Below, in pieces: positions 48,201 to 56,411 of a stretch of 64,000 nt of DNA. Source of the DNA: Oscillospiraceae bacterium. Lineage in GTDB: Bacteria > Bacillota > Clostridia > Oscillospirales > Oscillospiraceae. Made by a program: the position numbers and the translations under genes. The notes under the pieces were generated by a model. The model saw only the letters and a list, made by a program, of their open reading frames with translations. It made no database searches and was not told the origin of the DNA. The DNA lies in assembly GCA_009785345.1 (NCBI GenBank), contig WQWL01000002.1:61426-125425 (forward strand). The letters are read 5' to 3'. The first letter of the stretch is position 1; every line of letters starts with the position of its first letter.

Positions 48201-48707
48201 TGCACCATCAGCATGAGTTGGAGCTGCAACTGGCGTAAATTCATGCACCCATGTAGTGTATTCGGTACCTAAGGTTACAATACGTGCCCCGCCCCCTGAG
48301 GCAGCAGCTAGAGCACCGATTTCAACCGTGATGTTTCGAGCTTCATTACTGCGAGCGGTAACACTCAACCTATATGTTGTACCTACTGTCAGTTGTGCTC
48401 TCTGATGCAGTTGTATATGCCAGAAAGTACTACCTAGGGCTGGAATATTTACCACTTGAGTATTCTGTCCTTCGTCTTCTACCATTTCAAAGCTAAATGC
48501 AGGAATATTGTCTCTGTAGACATTCCATCCATGTCCTGCTGTTGTCGTCCATGTCGACGGTGGAGCCACCAACAAAGTTTGGAAATCACCATTTGTAAGC
48601 AGATTTGTTCCAACTGCAGGTGTCGCAAAAGCTTGTATCGGCAGAATTGAGATTGCCATCAATATGGCAAGAGCAATCGCCAACACATTTCGTGTCATTC
48701 TTCTCAT
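42258..48707 (-). CDS. Giant secreted multidomain beta-glucanase, two GH16 domains with CBM4_9-like modules
   Basis: A 2149-residue exoenzyme. Signal peptide (~1-30), CBM4_9-like (~35-200), FIVAR-like helical module (~210-275), GH16 A (~286-555, catalytic GGEIDIMEARG at ~425), two CBM4_9-like modules, an Ig-like segment (~920-1020), another CBM, GH16 B (~1185-1457, GGEIDIMEAMG at ~1324), three more CBM-like modules, and a C-terminal ~150 residues of beta-helix-like repeats (IIEESGILINDGHVENVSN). Both EIDIME sites are intact. The family cleaves beta-1,3(1,4)-glucans such as laminarin. GGAGGG places the ATG at 48707, not the track's 48740. No LPXTG, SLH or dockerin is seen. Confidence 0.88.
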   Translation of the reverse strand: MRRMTRNVLAIALAILMAISILPIQAFATPAVGTNLLTNGDFQTLLVAPPSTWTTTAGHGWNVYRDNIPAFSFEMVEDEGQNTQVVNIPALGSTFWHIQLHQRAQLTVGTTYRLSVTARSNEARNITVEIGALAAASGGGARIVTLGTEYTTWVHEFTPVAAPTHADGANFMLHLGMPAANVPATPNQVFLREVSLVAVGDEPGPTVDKSALIETIGAAQARVETSYTSESWASMQSALAAAIIVRDDEEATQVQVDGARQALLTALNALDRLITIGDRQPAPDFARNPYFRLVWEDDFSEPYLDETIWHVQTGTGGHYNLSGWGNDELQYYRRENVSIRNNMLLIQARRENHGGMNFTSARIRTGGTMPASGADAPAEGFTGISTMFGRIEASIALPVGQGMWPAFWMLPEDSLYGGWPMGGEIDIMEARGRQPSIVTGALHWGTSPSSSWRAGNHALVGRTIYDFNVYAVEWEPSQIRWYVNDVNYFTINMTDANTWWSREPGFPNTSAAANFTRPAPFDQPFHMLLNLAIGGNFDGGLAPPADFQSAEMWVDYVRIFEWDGPEFGPVPGATAEVHPTDNTLKSTLRDGNIIWNGTFDRGVNRLGFWNLIRNNDVTATFYVADDPSQHPNRPRKLEVSGISESAAVSDIQLVQTRIPMHNEVYRLEFDAMVATARNIVFEVADMNGNVVHTAAIPLTTTMERRAHEFTLSGIENGAEMQVRFNFGGNTADVTMDNVFLRRLTFLSVDYTGVNVFPLWNGDFFAGITGWNTAGEISYPFTVQDGFFTATINTLGASPWYNQLESPVMSIPRGHEFIVEFDAWAQNPREMQVVVEPPPWGTRQLDEIVSLSTERQTFRMPAFMAAGAGDGSQDLQLKFLMGNVPPTSVTGRIYISNIRVFIQQDQFRQIPTFYVVPISGPRVPGVDMDLRYNAAFDPIFNAVEKTVRIGVFGNFVTVPTIIDNNNGNLRIPGEFITRGGNLTIEITADGFAPLTLTQTVTDNNMLRNGVFSVAVTAAGNGWTRTTDGGNVAQGTGVNLQRFRAANQAALGTTPHSTMLRQSVYLEAGVEYALSLAARAGTNAARRDITVQVGGNPVAGNPGLGRFVIPIESINAAEPTAWNTIITVEEDGPVYFYLLLGRHETGLQPTGTNVDMWLSEIRLAPARAEPPDVPGRRPLPPNVGPCSDMWTLTWSDEFDGDDLDETRWHVQTGTGAQYGIVGWGNAELQYYRRQNVSVRDGNLVIRGQREDAPIAGRNFTSARIRTGGERASGVHDPFNDEFEGFSQAYGRFEASIALPDIEGMWPAFWMLPQNSLYGGWPMGGEIDIMEAMGRLPGEASSAVHFGGPWPGVHQYRMAVYHFETGSFPDRNITDFNLYAVEWEPGQMRWYINGDLYHTRNSEEWFSRGNNTSAPFSSPAPFDQPFHILLNMAMGGNFDPLATIPADFEYAEMLVEFVRVYELTGRDLIQPGEGGEEEKDEYPEGSKEPDETGNFTRGNDFANVSGPYNQAIDGAPVHQDGWIVTYNGGGAGGNVTGISVGDDDLLHIAIGAGGGQPWAIQMMQFVPLAQGRHYQFTFDARAQAPRNIAANIGAGGEGGNWSTYAGQSFTLATETRTFSYQFTMLDPSHARARVEFNMGGNANDIWIGNVRIEEIPYRTFEEPIKTPIGTGANMNHVWNGTFDQGPNFMGFWNPIVADAATATFEVPDCVSWHPPHWPLQPSAPFRPRQLHVTDITGAAPEDVMMTQTLIPMFRDTYRIEFLGSATSARDIVFRVADMEGNVFYTGTITLDTEYILRTHEFTLTQPNPDNRHMQIQFLFGGNEADVVMDNVFLRRLTDGDGNLLRNGLFSAQVTAADNGWTRTVDGGNVAQGTGGNVQRFRATNLGVLGTTPQATRLSQSVDLQAGIIYELTFAARAGSNAARRDVTVQIGDIQTLLVSVESIAAADPTTVTYRFTVPADQTVDISILLGLHETGRQPTGTNIDMWLSEIRLMAVGEVVPPTDFSGTNPNHLRALLQDGDATVQTRGNLGIFTQHSPFVVPAGRTLYVETTLNIQRDAELIIEGRVVVLPGGRINNQGSPNGGGTIIIEESGILINDGHVENVSNSTVYNYGTIINNARFEVRARTVFINEGKVDGDRPLNTNRDAILYRLP

Positions 48708-48761
48708 AAAAAGCAGCCCTCCAAATATTTTTTTGCACACATTCCGTTTCCGTGCAATGCC

Positions 48762-48791
48762 AATATAACATACAGAGTTCTACACTTACAA
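48762..48791 (-). promoter_or_regulatory. Probable promoter of the glucanase gene
   Basis: Minus-strand TTGTAA, 18 bp, TATATT, giving a leader of roughly 50 nt before the strong GGAGGG ribosome binding site. Confidence 0.45.
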
Positions 48792-48860
48792 TTGACTTTG
48801 AATATTTCGTGAATAATATACAAGTTTTGCAAATCACAACTGGTGAGATTGACCATGCTG

Positions 48861-48876
48861 GTATTTGCGCAAATAC
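48861..48876. promoter_or_regulatory. 16-bp perfect palindrome, candidate operator
   Basis: GTATTTGCGCAAATAC, a perfect palindrome with a central TTTGCGCAAA core as seen in LacI-type operators, ~70 bp upstream of the candidate glucanase -35 box. No regulator gene is adjacent, so the binding protein is unknown. Confidence 0.45.
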
Positions 48877-48937
48877 AATCACCCGATTACCCGGCAATGC
48901 ATTTCTATCCAGAAAGGGACTATTGCAAAACGCCAAT

Positions 48938-48965
48938 AACGGCGCATCTGGGATGACGCGCCGTT
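48938..48965 (-). terminator. Terminator after the toxin/immunity gene block
   Basis: AACGGCGC / GCGCCGTT 8-bp perfect stem with a 12-nt loop, followed on the minus strand by ATTGGCGTTTTGC. It lies 13 bp after the last small CDS of the minus-strand toxin block and before the glucanase promoter. Confidence 0.6.
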
Positions 48966-48978
48966 GTGTTATAGCCTC

Positions 48979-49170
48979 TTATTGTATGCTAGAATTTGGA
49001 ATTTCAATGGTATATGTGCCATTATCTTCGACAATTCCCAATGCATCAATACGTTCAAAGTTCTCATCACGGCGACGCAACACATCATGATTCGGATATA
49101 GTGCATTTTCCATAAACCAATCGGCTTCTGCACCATCCAGTAAAATTCTATTATCATTATATTCAGCCAT
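48979..49170 (-). CDS. Small acidic hypothetical protein
   Basis: A 63-residue protein (starts MAEYNDNRILLDGAEADWF) with a good ribosome binding site (AAAGGA, 8 nt before ATG) and a terminator right after the stop. No signal peptide or membrane segment. I do not recognise a family. Its place at the end of the toxin/immunity block suggests an immunity or accessory role, but nothing in the sequence proves it. The overlapping 62-residue frame is a shadow. Confidence 0.55.
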   Translation of the reverse strand: MAEYNDNRILLDGAEADWFMENALYPNHDVLRRRDENFERIDALGIVEDNGTYTIEIPNSSIQ

Positions 49171-49183
49171 ACCGCAATCCTTT

Positions 49184-49403
49184 CTAAACCATTACCGGCG
49201 GCATTTGCAAACCTTCCTTGTTAAACTGATAAGCATATACATCACCTCTAAAAGCGGATACTGCTGTGAAAAAGTCGTTGAACCACCTCACTTTCAGCAG
49301 ACCTTGGGGGATGGACATTACAATGAAATAAACCTGTTTCTTGTACAAAAATGCCAACATAGCTAATAGCATTGTCACCAAATCTTATACTTGAGCCACT
49401 CAT
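49184..49403 (-). pseudogene. Remnants of toxin-block/immunity-type genes
   Basis: Two short pieces in different frames. A 51-codon ORF from ATG 49403 (FGDNAISYVGIFVQETGLFH, stop at 49248) is followed by GDVYAYQFNKEGLQ, which closely matches IGDVYAYQFNTEESK in the middle of the intact gene upstream. The track's 65-residue ORF is only the second frame. I read this as a decayed, rearranged second copy of the candidate immunity gene; a short functional peptide cannot be excluded. Confidence 0.45.
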
Positions 49404-49461
49404 AACAAATCCACCGCACGGGAAAATGATTTCAGCTTATTACATCAACACTTCACTTTCA

Positions 49462-50331
49462 TTATAATTGCTTCCACCTAAACACTCCGTCTTCAAATTC
49501 TTCGTACTCTCTGTCTTGAAAAGAAGAAAAGCGGTAGTTAAGTGATTTTTCGATATCTCTCCAAAAAATATAAAAAAATGGCGGAGAGTTATTGGCAGGA
49601 ACAGGCATATTACCAAGATAAGAAAGATTCTTTGCAGGATAATGCACTTTTTTTTCTAAATCCATGAAACTGCTCATGAAGATTGCTTCTCCCAAATTAT
49701 TTATCTGGGCAGGTAACAATCGAGCATCCATTATATCTGCAGCTGTTGGCATTTCGTCAAACAATTTATTGAATACATGAATACTCATCCTCACTGGTTC
49801 TTTCGCAAGCTCTTCTGGAGTCTTCCACTTATAATATTCATCCTTTATGCCTTCTCCCATTTTTTGAATAAGTACATATTTCCCGTATTTTCCTGTTGCC
49901 TTTGACTCCTCCGTGTTAAATTGATAGGCATATACATCACCAATATTCCACAGATTTTGATTTACAACTTCCATCTTTTTCTCTCTGCGCATTGGTGATT
50001 CTAGCTTTTCTTTCAATTTTGACAACGTTTTCTTCCATCCCGCAGAACTCGCACCGCTATCTTCCCAAAGGCTCACACCACCATCTTTTTCAATCCACTC
50101 GAACGCTTTTTCTTTTACCTCCGATGTTAACCGACCAACTTTCCATTGCGTTTCTGCAAGAGCATACCAAAATAATGGCTCATCATCATCGCCAATTAAT
50201 TCCTCAAAGTCCATCATCGTCTTTTCAAAAGCTTCATCATTACTTAGTTGCTCCAGTAGATATTCAGTATATGTATCTCTTACATCACAAGTTGTGTCAT
50301 TTCCGTATAAACTACTACTCCACGTCCCCAT
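49462..50331 (-). CDS. Candidate immunity protein, DUF4259-like N-terminus
   Basis: A 289-residue soluble protein. The start MGTWSSSLYGNDTTCDVRD resembles DUF4259-type proteins (MGxWGxxxFxNDxAxDxxD). A second module begins with IGDVYAYQF and YGKYVLIQK and ends with a charged acidic tail. It is 32 bp downstream of the YD-repeat toxin gene, the usual place for a cognate immunity gene, and AAAGGAG precedes the ATG. A partial copy lies downstream, as expected of an evolving immunity block. Immunity is inferred from context only. Confidence 0.62.
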   Translation of the reverse strand: MGTWSSSLYGNDTTCDVRDTYTEYLLEQLSNDEAFEKTMMDFEELIGDDDEPLFWYALAETQWKVGRLTSEVKEKAFEWIEKDGGVSLWEDSGASSAGWKKTLSKLKEKLESPMRREKKMEVVNQNLWNIGDVYAYQFNTEESKATGKYGKYVLIQKMGEGIKDEYYKWKTPEELAKEPVRMSIHVFNKLFDEMPTAADIMDARLLPAQINNLGEAIFMSSFMDLEKKVHYPAKNLSYLGNMPVPANNSPPFFYIFWRDIEKSLNYRFSSFQDREYEEFEDGVFRWKQL

Positions 50332-50363
50332 TTTACACTCCTTTTGTTTGAAATTGTTTTAGC

Positions 50364-53300
50364 TTAGTCTGTACATGGAATTGTGCTGAAAAGCGTTGTT
50401 ATTCGCTGAATCTCATCAGCATATCTAGGATCATCCCAGTTTCCTCTTGCAATTGAATAAATCACGTTAGCAGTTCCATATGTGCCAAACGCCATCATTA
50501 GAGCTTGCTCCCATGTTCTTGCTTGGTCTCTTGTTAGCCCAGTCATAATTTCATTCATCTCAAATCTAAGCGCATTGTTTTCAAGTAATGGGCCAAACTT
50601 TAATTTGCTTATTTGATTATTTGTGTTGCGATGATTTCTTTGTCGACTGTCAAAATTTGTTGTGATTCCAACATACCAAACACTTTCTGCAGTTATCATT
50701 CCACCAGCATTGTCCCATACAAGATATACCGAATATCTGCCACGACCTTTACTCTCTGCTCCTGTCCGCACCTGATTTAAAGCTGAATTTCTTAAACCTT
50801 CATGTAAATTCTCTTCAACAATTCGGAGAGGCTCTTCAAGTCTAGTACGTACACGATCTCCTAAAGAATTTTCGGGATATGGCAAGCTATCTGCCGTCAT
50901 TGCATTATATATTCCATACCCAACTACAGCTGTTGCTCCGGCGCCAATCAAAGCCTCTTTGGCTTTTGTCCCAGCATTTGCGATTTCAGGACCATATTTG
51001 ACAATAAGAGCTCCAATGGTGAAAATTGTAAATGTAATTGGACCTTCTCCGGTTAAGTCAACCTGTCCTAATGGACTATTTATACAGTACGAATATAAAT
51101 TTTTGCCTTGCAAAATACCATCTTGGTACGGAAGCAATCCAGCATTCGGAGGTTCAAATGTTAAATCACCGAAGAGCATATTCTCCGGATGCCAATGTAC
51201 ATCCTCAGCGCTAAATCTACCGGTAGTCGGTGTATAATATCTCGCCTGAGCATACTGCATTCCGCTGATGCTGTCTGTTTGATACCCTGTGAATCCGAAT
51301 GGATTCTGTGTATTTCCACTTGATTCAACAGTTGGCACTCCAAACTCATCATATGCAAGCTTTTCTTGTTGCTCATCACCCATAAGACGTATAGGCGAAC
51401 CAAGATGGTCAGAAAGATAGCTAATGTTATTGCCACCCTCTGATTGAAGTAATTCATTACCCCACACAAAGCGTTGCTCACCTGTGGCAAGTAAGTCATT
51501 ATATGGTTTTGTCAAATCGAGCGTATACTTGACTTCCTTGAGTGGGTCGGGTATAGGTGTTTCGTTGCTCTGCATTATCTCAAGCATACTTACACGCTTT
51601 AAGAATCCATTGTACTCGTACTCGGCTTTACCCTTGCTCGTTATAGCTTCAACCATACGGTTTGCTGCATTGTATGTAAAGCTTGATGTGTTTTTACCGT
51701 TTTCTATAATGCCAGTCAAATTACCTCTAGCATCATAGCCGTAGTCTTTTACAACTTCACCCTCTGTAGTTTTAATAAGCTGGTTTCGTGCATTGTAGGT
51801 ATGTCTCGTCTCAATACCATTTTGCTGACTCATTATGCGATTGCCGAGACTGTCATAGTGATATTGCTTTTTGTTATTATTGTTGTTAGTTGCTTCTGTA
51901 AGCCTGCCAAGCTTATCATAGACATAGTCGAACACACCATTATCTGTGTCCATACCACTACGATGTTTCTCTATTTGTGTGATATTACCTACAGGATCAT
52001 AGCTGTATTTGAAGCTATCAAGCACTTCGCCATTCTTTTGATGCGTCAAGCTTTCAAGTCTGCCCAGCGAGTCAGCTTTTTGATGTGTTACAATATTGCC
52101 CGGCATGATACGTTCAAGCAATCTGTCAGCTATATTGTAATTATATGTTGTTGTGCCTGAACTTGATGCAACACTTTCTATTCGCCCTGATATGTCATAA
52201 CCGTAATTGACTGTGCTCTTATCCGGATATGTAACACTTTCTCTGCGACTTAATTTATCCCATGCATACTCTACCACATTTTCATCATGGTCAGTTACTT
52301 TAGTTGCTCTACCAAGTGGGTCAACCTCTATTTTCGTCGTACCAAGCCAGTCTTTTAGCTCTGTTAGCTGTCTTAATGGATTATATGATAATTCAACTGT
52401 CTTACCATCAGCATAAGCAACTTTCGTTAACTTGTTTGCAAGATTATACTCATATAATGTCTCCAATCCCTCTTCATCAATTTGAGAAATGAGATTGCCC
52501 ATTGAATCGTACTTATAGTGTGATTCTCCACCGAGTGGTGTGCTTTTCTTTACTACATCACCGCATTTATTGCGATCCCAGGTTGTCACTTGCAGTTCTA
52601 TTTGCTTAATATCCGCAATTGTTTCATCAACAATACGATATTGCTCCATACGGGTCATTCTGCTTAAGTTATCATAGCTATATTTCGTGCTATGTCCCAT
52701 GGCATCAATCACTTCAATTAATTCGCTCGTAGCAGAATAAATATATTTCGTTTCATTTCCGTTCTCATCCGTTATGCCCGTAATATTACCCAAAGCATCA
52801 TAGCCAAAGTACTTGGTATGACCAAGTGCATCTATTGTTTTTACTATGCGGTCAAGACAGTCGTAATCCAATATTGTTACACTACCTGAGGCATCAGTTA
52901 TTTTTACGATGTTGCCATTTTCATCATGCTCATAACTCTCAACCTCACCACCAGGACGTGTGATTGATTTTAGTTTACCACCGAGATAGTAATCATACTT
53001 TGTAGCTTCACCTAATGCATTAGTTGTACTCTCGACTTGTCCCAAGTTTGTGTAGGTGTATGTTGTCGTATTGCCAATCTGGTCAGCAACTGATGTAAGT
53101 TGACCTGCAACATCATACGTTCTTGATATTTCGCCGTTCTGTGGGTCAATTACTTTTGTTGCGTTACCAAGTGCATCATACTCAATTTTTGTTACAACGC
53201 CATCAGGTTCAACAATTTCAGTTTGCCTGTCAAGTGCATCATATTTCATCTCAACTTTTGCACCAAGTGGAGATGTTACTATTATCACATTGCCGTTGTG

Positions 53301-55964
53301 GTCATGTTCATAGCTTTTAACATTGCCCTCTTCGTCTTTGGTTTCTACTACTCTTTGATTCTGGTCATAGACATAGCTCACAGTATTACCGCAAGGGTCG
53401 GTCACAGCTGTCACGTTCCACATTAGGTCATATTCAAGTTTTGTAATTCCGCCTGATGGATTTATTATTTCTTCTACTTTGCCTAATTTATTATACTTGT
53501 ATTCAGTTATTCCGCCATTGAAGTCGATATTTTTTATTGCTTTACCACTTGCGCTATACTCAAATGTTTGCTCTTTACCATCGGCATTAGTAACTTTTGA
53601 TATATCGCCATTTGTGTTGTGTTCAAATATAGTTGCATTGCCTTTAGCATCTATAGTCTTGACCACTCTATTTAGCAAATCATATTCATAACTTACAACA
53701 TTCCCATCATTATCTGTAATTGATGAAATATTACCTCTGCCGTCATAACTAATGCTATTGACACTATCATCAGGCAATGTAAGATTTGTAATGAATCCAC
53801 GCTCATCATTTGCCAGCTTCATAGCATAACCCAATGGGTCAATAGCAGCTGTTATGTTGCCATTATCGTCATACTCATTCGTGACTACCCCACCAACAGG
53901 ACTTATGATTTTAGTTGGACTATTGAACGCATTGTACTCAAATGTGGTCTCATTGCCTAATGGATCGATAATCTTTGTGGGATTTCCTGATGTGTCATAC
54001 TCAAAGTTCGTCTCATTCCCATTACGGTCAACATGCTTAGTTCGCTTGCTCTGCTCGTTATACTCAAAACACTCTTCGCTATCTGAATAGATAGTACGTA
54101 TCGTACGATATTTGTTATCATGTTCATACTTTATCTCATTACCATTTTGCTCTGTGGCTATCGTCATCCTATTCTGATAACTAAGCGAACACTCACCGCC
54201 ATCGGCAAAGCTCTGAGCTATCATTCTACCATTGCCATCATACTTGTTGCGGATTGACTCTACGCCCAGCGGGTTCGTTATCGTTGACAGATGACCATAT
54301 GAATCATAACCATAGCTGTATTCTGCTCCGGATGGATGAACTACTTTGATTAATAGTACTCCTGAGTAGTCAAGCTTCACTTCACGACCTGTATGGTCAG
54401 ATATTTTCGTTATGCGACTGCTCTTGTCATATGCAAATGATAGGCTACCACTTTGTGTGGAAACCTTGCTTAGAAGTCTATCTTTGTATTCAAACTTTGT
54501 TGCATTACCGTTTGAATCACTTATGCTTTGAAGCAGTCCACCTTTGTCAAAATTATAACTTTCGCTTGCGTTCGTAAACAGCTCCCAACCATCATCAGTT
54601 TTCATTAAGCGATAATCACTCTCTAGTGGAGAGACATATCCGCTTTCCTTTGAATAGTTGTACGTCTCAACACGACCATCACCAAATGATATGTTAACTG
54701 CTGTTTCCATATCATCCAAGCATATATTGTAATTATGTGTCCAGTTTGCTCCCAGTGTGCTTTCCGTACCGCCGATACTATTGTAGAAGCGTTTAAATTC
54801 CAATGGAAAACGTCCAGGCACTGTTATATCTTCTTTACTGTATATAAAGTTCCCCGTGCTCATATTTACAGGGTCGAAGCCAAACGCACAGAAATTATTC
54901 ACTCCTGCTAATGCAAGCATGGCTTTAAAGAATAATACAGATAAGGATTCTTGGTCAGCTGGCGGCATCTGTGATTTTACATTAAGCAATCCATCCCAAT
55001 CTACAATACCCGCATTCGGACAGAAACTGCCCATTATTGCCTGAAACTGCATTGCAAGCTGGTGCATTTCTCCCGCCAATTGTTCGAACTCGCCTGCAAA
55101 GTAAGCATCACAATCTATGCATTCTTTTACATAGTGCTCAAATCTTTGGCGCGTAAATATTATATCTTGTACAAGGTCAGCTGCTCCTTGATCTAAGCGC
55201 GTCGCTTCAGTTCGGTAGGTTTGTGCTTCAGTCTGCAAGCTGTTTATGTTGCTTGTCAGTTGGCTCATTGTATTATTGCGATTACGTGCCTGGGCTACCG
55301 TTTGATTTGGAGGTATAGGCTGATTACGCATACGATTCAGTTGCCACTGCAAATCACTTACTTGCCAGTCAAGTTGTTCTGCGTGGTTACGTGCGCGCTC
55401 TGCGTAGTCATGCATATCTTCATTTACATTTTGCAGAGTTGCCTCATTGCCTACACGGTATGAATCTGCAACAGAAGATTGCATCTCAAAACCACCGCCA
55501 CCACCGCCGATACCCAACATTGCACTCCCTTGACGGTCCGTTATATCTCCGGCTCGGGTTAGTAAATCTCTCACCTGAGGTTGCAACATTCTTAGCATTT
55601 GAGTTACGAGACGTACTTGTGTACTTGTTTGGGGTAAACGTAAGCTGGTTGATACTGTGTTATCTATTAAATCATATATTTGATTCAGTTCTTGTGTTAT
55701 TTGCTCACCAAACATTCTGTGTTCATTTGCCGCACTTGTATATGCATCAGAATTTGCAACTATATTTGCACTCGTTTCGAATCCGGCAGTTACACCGGGA
55801 CTAAATACAGCTTCTGACTCTAAAAGTGGAAGATGACGTGAAGCCGGACGTGCTATCGCTGGCATATTAGTCGACGATAACGACATTACCGCATTAGCTG
55901 TTGTCATTGCCTCCTCACATACACGTAAATATTGTTGGGCTGGTGCGCCCGAATACCCTTGCAT
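50364..55964 (-). CDS. YD-repeat (RHS) polymorphic toxin with C-terminal GIY-YIG nuclease-like domain
   Basis: A 1866-residue protein. The N-terminal ~340 residues are helical and lack a Sec signal, as in type VII-exported effectors. A DUF6531-like start follows (FDPVNMSTGNFIYSKEDI), then a long YD-repeat shell, the RHS core end (GRFSAEDVHWHPENM, LYSYCINSPLGQVDLTGEG), a hydrophobic linker, and a ~127-residue tip. The tip has RYSVYLVWD, VWYVGITTNFDSRQRNH and a Glu in TWEQALMMAF, matching the GIY, YIG-Arg-His and Glu elements of GIY-YIG nucleases. GGAG eight bases before ATG 55964 sets the start; the track's 56030 is too long. Likely kills neighbours by DNA or RNA cleavage. Confidence 0.85.
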   Translation of the reverse strand: MQGYSGAPAQQYLRVCEEAMTTANAVMSLSSTNMPAIARPASRHLPLLESEAVFSPGVTAGFETSANIVANSDAYTSAANEHRMFGEQITQELNQIYDLIDNTVSTSLRLPQTSTQVRLVTQMLRMLQPQVRDLLTRAGDITDRQGSAMLGIGGGGGGFEMQSSVADSYRVGNEATLQNVNEDMHDYAERARNHAEQLDWQVSDLQWQLNRMRNQPIPPNQTVAQARNRNNTMSQLTSNINSLQTEAQTYRTEATRLDQGAADLVQDIIFTRQRFEHYVKECIDCDAYFAGEFEQLAGEMHQLAMQFQAIMGSFCPNAGIVDWDGLLNVKSQMPPADQESLSVLFFKAMLALAGVNNFCAFGFDPVNMSTGNFIYSKEDITVPGRFPLEFKRFYNSIGGTESTLGANWTHNYNICLDDMETAVNISFGDGRVETYNYSKESGYVSPLESDYRLMKTDDGWELFTNASESYNFDKGGLLQSISDSNGNATKFEYKDRLLSKVSTQSGSLSFAYDKSSRITKISDHTGREVKLDYSGVLLIKVVHPSGAEYSYGYDSYGHLSTITNPLGVESIRNKYDGNGRMIAQSFADGGECSLSYQNRMTIATEQNGNEIKYEHDNKYRTIRTIYSDSEECFEYNEQSKRTKHVDRNGNETNFEYDTSGNPTKIIDPLGNETTFEYNAFNSPTKIISPVGGVVTNEYDDNGNITAAIDPLGYAMKLANDERGFITNLTLPDDSVNSISYDGRGNISSITDNDGNVVSYEYDLLNRVVKTIDAKGNATIFEHNTNGDISKVTNADGKEQTFEYSASGKAIKNIDFNGGITEYKYNKLGKVEEIINPSGGITKLEYDLMWNVTAVTDPCGNTVSYVYDQNQRVVETKDEEGNVKSYEHDHNGNVIIVTSPLGAKVEMKYDALDRQTEIVEPDGVVTKIEYDALGNATKVIDPQNGEISRTYDVAGQLTSVADQIGNTTTYTYTNLGQVESTTNALGEATKYDYYLGGKLKSITRPGGEVESYEHDENGNIVKITDASGSVTILDYDCLDRIVKTIDALGHTKYFGYDALGNITGITDENGNETKYIYSATSELIEVIDAMGHSTKYSYDNLSRMTRMEQYRIVDETIADIKQIELQVTTWDRNKCGDVVKKSTPLGGESHYKYDSMGNLISQIDEEGLETLYEYNLANKLTKVAYADGKTVELSYNPLRQLTELKDWLGTTKIEVDPLGRATKVTDHDENVVEYAWDKLSRRESVTYPDKSTVNYGYDISGRIESVASSSGTTTYNYNIADRLLERIMPGNIVTHQKADSLGRLESLTHQKNGEVLDSFKYSYDPVGNITQIEKHRSGMDTDNGVFDYVYDKLGRLTEATNNNNNKKQYHYDSLGNRIMSQQNGIETRHTYNARNQLIKTTEGEVVKDYGYDARGNLTGIIENGKNTSSFTYNAANRMVEAITSKGKAEYEYNGFLKRVSMLEIMQSNETPIPDPLKEVKYTLDLTKPYNDLLATGEQRFVWGNELLQSEGGNNISYLSDHLGSPIRLMGDEQQEKLAYDEFGVPTVESSGNTQNPFGFTGYQTDSISGMQYAQARYYTPTTGRFSAEDVHWHPENMLFGDLTFEPPNAGLLPYQDGILQGKNLYSYCINSPLGQVDLTGEGPITFTIFTIGALIVKYGPEIANAGTKAKEALIGAGATAVVGYGIYNAMTADSLPYPENSLGDRVRTRLEEPLRIVEENLHEGLRNSALNQVRTGAESKGRGRYSVYLVWDNAGGMITAESVWYVGITTNFDSRQRNHRNTNNQISKLKFGPLLENNALRFEMNEIMTGLTRDQARTWEQALMMAFGTYGTANVIYSIARGNWDDPRYADEIQRITTLFSTIPCTD

Positions 55965-56043
55965 TCTGTTATCTCCTCTGTAGTACTTAATAATTTCTGA
56001 TTTTTCATTAATTTGATTTACATGCTGCACTCTACTGGCGAAT

Positions 56044-56340
56044 TTATTGGTCAGTGATAAATCTTCTGCTTTGTGATTGGTCTACAGAAGCTGCTGCTTG
56101 AGCCGCGTTTCTTATAAAAACACTTAAGTTATGTAATGTTACACACGCTGCATCTGTAGTTTGTCTTGTGAAACCGCTAAATTGCAATATGCTATATCTA
56201 GCTGCGCCATCAAGTCCTCCTTGATGTGAGCTAGATTGTGATATGTAATTTGCAGTCGATTGTTCGGTAGCATTTGTTGAACTAGAAATAGAGCTGCTTT
56301 GCGATTGAACGCCCGAATTGTTAACAAACATCTCTGACAT
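56044..56340 (-). CDS. Small Ser/Gln-rich partner of the YD-repeat toxin (type VII-like)
   Basis: A 98-residue protein, MSEMFVNNSGVQSQSS at the N-terminus, without signal peptide. Size, Ser-rich start and helical rest resemble small type VII secretion partners (SACOL2603/TIGR04197-like) encoded just before LXG- or YD-type effectors. GGGAGATATCTAAG precedes ATG 56340; the track's longer start adds a spurious hydrophobic segment. It is followed 79 bp later by the toxin and preceded by a consensus promoter. Role as targeting partner or chaperone is inferred. Confidence 0.6.
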   Translation of the reverse strand: MSEMFVNNSGVQSQSSSISSSTNATEQSTANYISQSSSHQGGLDGAARYSILQFSGFTRQTTDAACVTLHNLSVFIRNAAQAAASVDQSQSRRFITDQ

Positions 56341-56411
56341 CTTAGATATCTCCCATAACTTATAGATTCTTAATAGCGCTAATACTAACAACACTATGTG
56401 TTAACAAGGAT

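Noticed and set aside
42258-48707. Fusion caused by assembly of two glucanase genes
   Set aside because: The two GH16 halves differ clearly in sequence and the reading frame is continuous through distinct linkers, so a true duplication is more likely than a misassembly.
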